A DNA stretch of 5,773 bases from a bacterium (GTDB taxonomy: Bacteria; Desulfobacterota; GWC2-55-46), in contig DAIDBB010000137.1 in the NCBI GenBank assembly GCA_027310325.1, forward strand, positions 1 to 5,773. The letters are read 5' to 3'. This document shows, in pieces, positions 1 through 4,848 of the stretch (within the stretch, counting starts at the first letter, position 1; the number at the start of each line of letters is the position of its first letter). The position numbers and the translations under genes are program-made. The notes beneath the pieces were generated by a model that did not search any database, had not been told where the DNA came from, and saw only the letters and a program-made list of their open reading frames with translations.

Positions 1-1
1 G

Positions 2-916
2 ACGTCCGTTGAGCGGATAGTCGAGGCGATCAAAGAAATAAAACCCGCCGTGCTGGTGGTCGATTCCGTACAGACGGTCTATACCGAAAGGCTCGAATCT
101 TCACCGGGTAGCGTAAGCCAGGTGAGGGAGATATCATCCGAGCTTATCTCTTACGCGAAGGAGCAGGAGATACCGGTATTCCTTGTGGGACACGTCACAA
201 AAGACGGGTCTATCGCGGGCCCCAAGGTCCTTGAGCATATGGTCGATACGGTCCTTTATTTCGAAGGCGAAAGGGGCCATGTCTTCAGGGTCCTCCGGGC
301 CGTTAAGAACCGTTTTGGCTCGGTCATGGAGATCGGCGTCTTCGAGATGAAGGAAAACGGTCTTTCGGAAGTGCATAACCCGTCGGAGATATTTCTGGCC
401 GAAAGGCCCGTCGGGTCTTCCGGCTCGGCGGTGGTATCGAGCCTCGAGGGCACGAGGACGATACTTGTGGAGGTCCAGTCGCTCGTATGCCCGACGCTTT
501 TCGGAGTCCCGAGGAGAACGGTAGTCGGGGTCGACTACAATAAGGTCATACTCCTCGCCGCGGTCCTCGAAAAGAAGGCCTCTATCGCACTGGCAAACCA
601 TGATATCTTCATAAAGGTGACAGGTGGAATAAAGCTCGATGAGCCCGCCGTGGACCTTGGGATACTCGCGTCCATCACGTCAAACTTCCTCGACCGTCCT
701 ATCGAACCCAAGACCGTCATCTTCGGCGAAGTGGGGCTTGCGGGAGAGGTAAGGGCCATAAACCAGGTCGAACCCCGGGTGAGGGAGGCACAAAAACTCG
801 GTTTCAAAAGGTGCATACTCCCCAAGGACAACATTAAAGGGCTGAAAAAGATAGGTGATATGAGGCTTGAAGGGGTTTCAATCATAAAAGAAGCGATAGA
901 TAAGTTTTTCGAGTAA
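2..916 (+). CDS. radA: DNA repair protein RadA (Sms), C-terminal part, cut by left edge
   Basis: RadA is a RecA-like ATPase that processes recombination intermediates and drives branch migration in the cytoplasm. The reading frame is open from base 2, giving 304 residues. The family is usually about 450 residues, so the N-terminal zinc finger and Walker A loop lie outside the window. Visible in order (residue 1 = first codon here): the Walker B strand LVVDSVQT (18-25); the RadA-specific KNRFG motif (102-106, bases 305-319); then a Lon-protease-like domain from about 153 to the end, with the typical stretches EPAVDL (214-219) and GEVGLAGEVR (242-251). As known for the family, the Lon-like domain lacks the protease Ser-Lys dyad and acts as a scaffold. 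The GTG at 50 is internal to the Walker B strand and is not a start. The next gene has its own likely promoter, so co-transcription is not required. Family identity is very secure. Confidence 0.97.
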   Translation, partial: TSVERIVEAIKEIKPAVLVVDSVQTVYTERLESSPGSVSQVREISSELISYAKEQEIPVFLVGHVTKDGSIAGPKVLEHMVDTVLYFEGERGHVFRVLRAVKNRFGSVMEIGVFEMKENGLSEVHNPSEIFLAERPVGSSGSAVVSSLEGTRTILVEVQSLVCPTLFGVPRRTVVGVDYNKVILLAAVLEKKASIALANHDIFIKVTGGIKLDEPAVDLGILASITSNFLDRPIEPKTVIFGEVGLAGEVRAINQVEPRVREAQKLGFKRCILPKDNIKGLKKIGDMRLEGVSIIKEAIDKFFE

Positions 917-942
917 ATACGCGGTATTTAATATTTTATTTA
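914..942 (+). terminator. AT-rich hairpin at the radA stop codon, possible weak terminator
   Basis: A perfect 7-base inverted repeat, TAAATAC / GTATTTA (914-920 and 924-930), flanks a 3-base GCG loop. It begins at the radA TAA itself and is followed by a T-rich run (931-942). The stem is short and mostly A-T with a tight loop, so termination would be weak at best. It could also be a DNA dyad close to the following promoter. Confidence 0.3.
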
Positions 943-967
943 TAGAGCAAGGTGAATTTGTTATAAT
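939..967 (+). promoter_or_regulatory. Predicted sigma-70-type promoter for the glycan hydrolase gene
   Basis: A perfect TATAAT -10 box (962-967) is preceded by TG at 959-960, giving an extended -10. A TTTATA -35-like hexamer (939-944, four of six matching TTGACA) sits exactly 17 bases upstream. Transcription would start near 973-975, leaving a leader of about 33 bases before ATG 1007. The surrounding gap is AT-rich, which raises the chance of accidental -10 matches, but the combination and spacing are good. Confidence 0.6.
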
Positions 968-1006
968 AAAAAATCTAAAGAGGCTTGGAGCGGATAAAGC
1001 TGAGGC

Positions 1007-2578
1007 ATGGATAAAAAAGGAATGAATGGACGGAAAGCCCTGGAAGGCTGCCCTGGCGGATTTTTGAAATTCCCTGTAAAAGCCTTCGGCATAAGCGTTC
1101 TTCTTTTCGTCATTTGCATTCTTTTTTATATAAACGATTCGGCTGCAGAGGCTGAAAAGCCTTACTTTACCGATATTGGGCAACTTGGCTACGCTAAGTT
1201 CCTTGTCCAGGAAAAGGATTATGAGGCTGCCGCGCGTGAATTCGCACGGCTAATCGAGATCTTCCCTGAAAGCCCCCTCATATGTGAGGCCCAGTTCAGG
1301 ATGTCGGAGTCGCTTTATGAAGCGGGCCTTTACGGCGATGCCGAAGAGGAATTTAAACTCTTTCTTAATAATTTTAAAGAGAGCCGGTTTGCGTCCGAAG
1401 CGAAGGCGCGGCTTGAGGACCTGGGGGTCAGAAAGCAGACTGGCCGGGAGGACCTCCCCGTAGTGACTCTGCCAGAAGAGCCCGTAACCCCCGGCATGAA
1501 GGCCGTGCAGGTTATGTTCTTTGAAGGCATGGATTACGCGGGGATAGACCATGAGATGCGGCACTTAAGGGCGGGAGGGGTCGATACCGTTATCGTAAGG
1601 GTATTTCACAATATGGGCGACAGGTATCATCGGGTAGCCGCTCGCAGGGAAAGGGCAGGGGTCTATTTCAAGACAACGCACGCACCTGTAGTGGACGACA
1701 TCCTGGGCCGTCTTATAAGCCTGGCCCATGGGAACGGCCTTAAGGTGTTCGCATGGATGACTACAAGGTACGCCGACTACGGAGTTGAGAACGATACGGA
1801 GATGGCCTGCAAGGGTTATGACCTTTCCTCAAGAAAAGTATTCAGGTGCGAAGGGCTTGACATGTTTAACGATCGCGCGGTTAAAAGGCTTGAGGCCATA
1901 TACTCGGACCTGGCGGACTACGATATCGACGGCATACTCTTTCAGGACGACCTCTTCCTAAGGCACAACGAGGGCTTCGGCGCGCACATGGAGGAACAAT
2001 ATGAAAAGGAGACCGGCCGAACCGTCGACCCCGAGTCCTTTTACCTGCGCTCTACAGATAGGTCCGTTCATTACACGGAGGCTTTTTGGCGGTGGGCATC
2101 GTGGAAAAACCGCCGCCTGCTAAACGTCGCAAGTCGTCTTAGGGCAACTGTTAGAACGAAAAGGCCTAACGCCAGGTTTGCGATAAATCTCATGTACGAG
2201 TCCGTGACCAGTCCAGCCTTCGCCCTCGCCTGGCTTTCCCAGAGCCTTGACGCCTCGTTAAAGGCGGGGTTCGATTATTATTCAATCATGGCCTACCAGA
2301 GGCAGATGGAAGAGGAACTCGGGCGGGCCCCTTCGGACGTCAGAACGCTTATAGGTAAGATGGTCAAAGACGCGGCAAAGACTGTAGGAGACCCGCACAG
2401 GGTACTTATTAAGCTCCAGACAATCGATTGGAAGACGGGGCAGACGATCTCAAATGACGAGGTCGTGAGCCTTATAAGGGATATAAGGACGATCAAGGAC
2501 GTAAGCCTCGCGGTCGTGCCTTACCGCAGCGACTTTCCGTTCCCGGAACTCTCAACGAAAGGGTTTGCTTCTAATTAG
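1007..2578 (+). CDS. Exported TPR protein with PgaB-type glycoside hydrolase domain (GH153/GHL13-like)
   Basis: 523 residues. A hydrophobic segment (about 27-43) follows a basic stretch; an AEA site near 47-49 could be cleaved, otherwise it is a membrane anchor. Residues 57-126 form two TPR-like helical repeats, then a Pro-rich linker (about 150-163). Residues 164-515 resemble the C-terminal hydrolase half of PgaB, which cleaves partially deacetylated poly-beta-1,6-GlcNAc. Matching landmarks are LKVFAWM (245-251), LDMFNDR (284-290), DGILFQDD (308-315, PgaB has FHDD; Asp314/315 are candidate catalytic acids), FWRWASWK (360-367) and the YYSIMAY strand (424-430). The N-terminal polysaccharide deacetylase half of PgaB is absent, and no other pga genes are in view. 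The likely role is hydrolysis or remodelling of an envelope or biofilm amino-glycan; the substrate is inferred. The start is uncertain: ATG 1007 has only a distant GGAG (987-990), and ATG 1022 and TTG 1064 are in-frame alternatives, the last giving a compact signal peptide. Confidence 0.82.
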   Translation: MDKKGMNGRKALEGCPGGFLKFPVKAFGISVLLFVICILFYINDSAAEAEKPYFTDIGQLGYAKFLVQEKDYEAAAREFARLIEIFPESPLICEAQFRMSESLYEAGLYGDAEEEFKLFLNNFKESRFASEAKARLEDLGVRKQTGREDLPVVTLPEEPVTPGMKAVQVMFFEGMDYAGIDHEMRHLRAGGVDTVIVRVFHNMGDRYHRVAARRERAGVYFKTTHAPVVDDILGRLISLAHGNGLKVFAWMTTRYADYGVENDTEMACKGYDLSSRKVFRCEGLDMFNDRAVKRLEAIYSDLADYDIDGILFQDDLFLRHNEGFGAHMEEQYEKETGRTVDPESFYLRSTDRSVHYTEAFWRWASWKNRRLLNVASRLRATVRTKRPNARFAINLMYESVTSPAFALAWLSQSLDASLKAGFDYYSIMAYQRQMEEELGRAPSDVRTLIGKMVKDAAKTVGDPHRVLIKLQTIDWKTGQTISNDEVVSLIRDIRTIKDVSLAVVPYRSDFPFPELSTKGFASN

Positions 2579-2580
2579 AG

Positions 2581-2609
2581 TTTTTTTTACAGGCGGAATA
2601 GTTTATAAT
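2581..2609 (+). promoter_or_regulatory. Possible promoter for the Crp/FNR regulator gene
   Basis: A perfect TATAAT (2604-2609) lies 30 bases before the regulator start. No good -35 box sits at normal spacing: the region 15-17 bases upstream is a run of eight T (2581-2588), and the better hexamer TTTACA (2586-2591) is only 12 bases away. A weak -35 would fit a promoter that needs an activator or is regulated, but an accidental match is possible. Confidence 0.4.
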
Positions 2610-2612
2610 GAT

Positions 2613-2642
2613 ATGAGGGTGAAAACGGTGAAAACACTATGA
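2613..2642 (+). other. Possible nine-codon leader ORF overlapping the regulator start
   Basis: ATG 2613 opens a short frame encoding MRVKTVKTL that ends at TGA 2640-2642, overlapping the regulator ATG (2639-2641) in an ATGA arrangement typical of translational coupling. It has no convincing ribosome binding site. If the TATAAT at 2604-2609 is the true -10, its ATG would lie at or just upstream of the transcript start. It may be a by-product of the tandem repeat it contains. Confidence 0.12.
2618..2635 (+). repeat. Perfect tandem 9-base repeat GGTGAAAAC x2
   Basis: Two abutting identical copies (2618-2626 and 2627-2635) lie immediately before the regulator start at 2639. Each carries a GGTGA Shine-Dalgarno-like core: the second is 7 bases from ATG 2639, and the first, in the stronger context GAGGGTGA, is about 17 bases away. 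The repeat may be a duplicated ribosome binding site or a direct-repeat protein site. Confidence 0.8.
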
Positions 2643-3352
2643 CCATAATAATGGACAAAGAATCTATATGTTCTCTGTGCAGGTGCCATATCAAGGAGAA
2701 CGCCTTATTTACCGGCCTTAACGCAAGACAGCTTGACGCCTTCAAGGACGTGGTCGTCATATCCTCGCACCGCAAGCGTGAGGTCATATTCATGGAAGGC
2801 GATGAATGCACCGGGCTCTATATCATACGTACCGGAAGGGTCAAGATATTAAGGTCCTCGAGTCAGGGCAAGGAGCAGATCATAAAGATACTTAACCCCG
2901 GGGACCTCCTTGGGTTCGAGGTATTTTACGACGGCAAGGTCTATAAGAACACGGCTGTTGCGATGGAGGAGTGCGAGCTCTGTTACGTCGACAAGAACAT
3001 GTTCTTCCAGATACTGGAGAAAGAGCCCTCTGTTGCGAAAAAGCTAATTCTCGCCATGGGCGAGGAGCTTAATCATGCCTACGAGAGGATCGGTAACCTC
3101 GGCCTCCTGAACGCCAGGGAGAAGCTTGCCCACCTGCTCTGTACCCTCGCGCAGGAATACGGAGTTAAATCCGACGGAGGTGTGAAGCTTAATCTTACGC
3201 TTTCGCGCCTTGAGATAGCCGAGCTCCTTGGAATCACCCAGGAGACTTCCATAAGGCTCCTTAAAAGCTTCAAGGAAGACGGCATACTCGACATAAGAAG
3301 AAAAGAGATCATAATAAAATCCCTCGGCAAGCTTAAACAGCTCGGTGAATGA
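2639..3352 (+). CDS. Crp/FNR-family transcriptional regulator with candidate iron-sulfur cysteines
   Basis: 237 residues, the usual family length. Order: a Cys-rich N-terminus (C11, C14, C16), a cyclic-nucleotide-binding-like beta-roll (about 22-125), a long dimerisation helix (about 128-152) and a C-terminal winged helix-turn-helix (about 187-230). C115 in ECELCYV aligns with the fourth cluster ligand of E. coli FNR (C122 in SMVCEIP). Together with the N-terminal cysteines this suggests an oxygen- or NO-sensitive Fe-S cluster, although CxxCxC spacing differs from FNR. The beta-roll lacks an evident cAMP-binding set. The recognition helix reads TQETSIRLL (200-208): Glu202 and Arg206 match the DNA-contacting residues of FNR and CRP, while Ile205 replaces the FNR Ser. 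The start is ATG 2639, with ATG 2651 four codons later; both keep the cysteines. It lies 60 bases after the hydrolase gene and 49 before the kinase ATG. The target genes are unknown. Confidence 0.92.
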   Translation: MTIIMDKESICSLCRCHIKENALFTGLNARQLDAFKDVVVISSHRKREVIFMEGDECTGLYIIRTGRVKILRSSSQGKEQIIKILNPGDLLGFEVFYDGKVYKNTAVAMEECELCYVDKNMFFQILEKEPSVAKKLILAMGEELNHAYERIGNLGLLNAREKLAHLLCTLAQEYGVKSDGGVKLNLTLSRLEIAELLGITQETSIRLLKSFKEDGILDIRRKEIIIKSLGKLKQLGE

Positions 3353-3355
3353 TTT

Positions 3356-3365
3356 CCCCCGGGGG
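3356..3365. repeat. 10-base perfect GC palindrome CCCCCGGGGG
   Basis: The palindrome lies four bases after the regulator stop codon. With no spacer between arms it cannot form a strong RNA hairpin, and no T-run follows, so it is not a terminator. It may be a DNA dyad or chance; the GGGGG is too far from either kinase start to be a normal ribosome binding site. Confidence 0.6.
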
Positions 3366-3366
3366 T

Positions 3367-3388
3367 AGCGCCGTGGACCATTGGCGCT
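3367..3388 (+). repeat. Inverted repeat AGCGCC-N10-GGCGCT spanning the possible TTG start of the kinase gene
   Basis: Perfect 6-base GC-rich arms (3367-3372 and 3383-3388) surround a 10-base loop. The structure contains the alternative TTG start (3381) and ends 13 bases before ATG 3402. As RNA it could limit translation initiation of the kinase; as DNA it could be a dimer-binding site. There is no T-run after it, so it is not an intrinsic terminator. Confidence 0.6.
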
Positions 3389-3401
3389 TAAAAATCCGAT
3401 C

Positions 3402-4811
3402 ATGAGATTTTCCATCCGAACAAGGCTCACTTTCCTGTACGTAACGCTCCTTACCGTGAGTCTTCTCTTTTTTGGCGCGGCCTTCTCATATTCGCTCTTC
3501 AAGATATTCATGTACCGCGTGGACAGCCAGATAAGCTCCGTGGCCAACATGATGGTCCATACGGTCATAAGGCCGTCAGGCCAGCTCTTCCTGCCTCAGG
3601 ACTTTGACATAATACTCGAAAGGTTTTTCGGCATAAGGACGGCGGGCAACTATATACAGGTCCTTGACCAGACGGGAAATATAGTCGCCAGATCGTCAAA
3701 CCTCGAGAATTTTACCCTGCCGATCTCCAGGGACACTTACATGAGCGCCATGAAGGGACAGACGACTTTTGAGGTCGTCCGCTCCTCCGGGAGATACCCG
3801 GTAAGGGTCGTTACAAAACCGATCATAATAAAGGAAAAGGGGCACGTCGCCATAGTGCAGGTGGGATCATCGCTCGAAGGCATGGACGAGATATTCCATT
3901 CGCTAGCGTATATCTTTACCCTGGGGATAGCGGCCTCTGTCATAATAGCGTCCGCCGTCGGGTGGTTCCTGGCACGAAAGGCCCTTGAGCCGGTGGCCGA
4001 GATAACCAATACGGCACGGAGGATCGGGGCGGAGAACCTCAATGAAAGGATAAAGGTCTCGGTGCCGGACGAAATAGGAAGGCTCGCCTCCACGATAAAC
4101 GAGATGATAGAAAGGCTCGAGAAATCCTTCAAGCAGATAAAGCAGTTTACAGCCGACGCCTCTCATGAGCTTAAGACCCCGCTTACGATCCTCAAGGGCG
4201 AGATGGAGATAGCGCTCCGGTCCAAGGACGACGCGTACATGAAAGAGGTAATAGCGAGTTCCCTTGAAGAGATCGACAGGATGAGCTATATAGTGAGGAA
4301 CCTTCTTGACCTGGCGAAGATGGACGTGGAAAAGGAGTCTGCCCCCAAAGATATAGTAGAGCTCGACAGGGTCCTCTCCGAGAGGGTCGAGATATTAAGG
4401 AAGCTAGCGCTTGACAGGGGCGTCAGGCTGGATATCCTTAAAAATAAGCCCGCGAGCGTCCTTGGGGACCAGGTAAGGTTGAGCCAGCTGTTTTTTAACC
4501 TTATCGATAACGCCCTCAAGTATACCCCGCAGGGCGGTTCCGTAGAGCTATACCTTGACACCGAAGGCGGGATGGCGGTATTCAGCGTTACGGATTCGGG
4601 GATAGGCATTTCAAAAGACGACCTGCCTTACATATTCGACCGGTTCTACAGGGTGGATAAGGCCCGTTCAGGGGCCGCCGGCGGGGCCGGGTTGGGCCTT
4701 AGCATCTGCAAGGAGATTGTCGATTCGCACAGTGGCTCCATAGAGGTCAAAAGCGACGAGGGAAAAGGCTCCGCTTTTACAGTAAAACTGCCGCTCGCCG
4801 TCCGGGTTTGA
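3402..4811 (+). CDS. Membrane sensor histidine kinase (HAMP, HisKA, HATPase_c), no adjacent response regulator
   Basis: 469 residues from ATG 3402. Order: TM1 (about 10-33), an extracytoplasmic sensor region (about 34-170, including the PAS/PDC-like stretch YIQVLDQTGNIV), TM2 (about 171-191), HAMP (about 192-245), HisKA with the H-box SHELKTPL and phospho-acceptor His255 (codon 4164-4166), then the ATPase domain with N-box FFNLIDNALKYTP (N366, N370), DSGIG (398-402), FDRFYR (412-417) and GAGLGL (428-433). All catalytic boxes are intact. The arrangement resembles CusS-type heavy-metal sensor kinases, but no His/Met-rich metal site is apparent, so the ligand is unknown. The frame also opens at TTG 3381, seven codons earlier, inside an inverted repeat. 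Neither start has a clear ribosome binding site; ATG was chosen because RFSIRTRLTFLY after it is the usual family N-terminus. The gene lies 37 bases before the phosphofructokinase and may be co-transcribed with its neighbours. Confidence 0.95.
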   Translation: MRFSIRTRLTFLYVTLLTVSLLFFGAAFSYSLFKIFMYRVDSQISSVANMMVHTVIRPSGQLFLPQDFDIILERFFGIRTAGNYIQVLDQTGNIVARSSNLENFTLPISRDTYMSAMKGQTTFEVVRSSGRYPVRVVTKPIIIKEKGHVAIVQVGSSLEGMDEIFHSLAYIFTLGIAASVIIASAVGWFLARKALEPVAEITNTARRIGAENLNERIKVSVPDEIGRLASTINEMIERLEKSFKQIKQFTADASHELKTPLTILKGEMEIALRSKDDAYMKEVIASSLEEIDRMSYIVRNLLDLAKMDVEKESAPKDIVELDRVLSERVEILRKLALDRGVRLDILKNKPASVLGDQVRLSQLFFNLIDNALKYTPQGGSVELYLDTEGGMAVFSVTDSGIGISKDDLPYIFDRFYRVDKARSGAAGGAGLGLSICKEIVDSHSGSIEVKSDEGKGSAFTVKLPLAVRV

Positions 4812-4833
4812 CGCATCCATAGACTGCGGTTAA

Positions 4834-4840
4834 AAGGAGG
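4834..4840 (+). promoter_or_regulatory. Strong Shine-Dalgarno for the phosphofructokinase gene
   Basis: AAGGAGG lies 8 bases before ATG 4849, near the optimal spacing. It fixes the start and is much stronger than the sites before the other genes in the window, suggesting efficient translation of this enzyme even if it is on a shared transcript. No promoter is evident in the 37-base gap. Confidence 0.9.
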
Positions 4841-4848
4841 GACGAGAA

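Noticed and set aside
134..601. 155-codon open frame on the minus strand inside radA
   Set aside because: It is fully antisense to a highly conserved RadA frame, its protein is Arg/Asp-rich with no recognisable domain, and it has no ribosome binding site. It is a shadow of the real gene.
1103..1117. Possible lipoprotein box at Cys37 of the hydrolase protein
   Set aside because: The residue before the Cys is Ile rather than Gly, Ala or Ser, and the Cys sits in the middle of the hydrophobic run, so lipidation is unlikely.
878..1183. 101-codon minus-strand frame crossing the radA/hydrolase gap
   Set aside because: It covers the intergenic region and the opposite strand of the hydrolase membrane segment, so its hydrophobic stretch is a mirror effect. 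No family resemblance or start signal.
2547..2588. Possible terminator after the hydrolase gene: AACTCT / AGAGTT arms followed by eight T
   Set aside because: The 6-base stem is A-T rich, the loop is 24 bases, the 5' arm is inside the coding region and the 3' arm overlaps the T-run itself. Too weak to call.
2586..2609. TTTACA and TATAAT as a -35/-10 pair
   Set aside because: The spacer is only 12 bases, too short for a sigma-70 promoter. Only the TATAAT with a weak -35 is kept, at low confidence.
3044..3568. 174-codon minus-strand frame spanning the regulator end and kinase start
   Set aside because: It is antisense to two well-supported genes, with no recognisable motif and no ribosome binding site.
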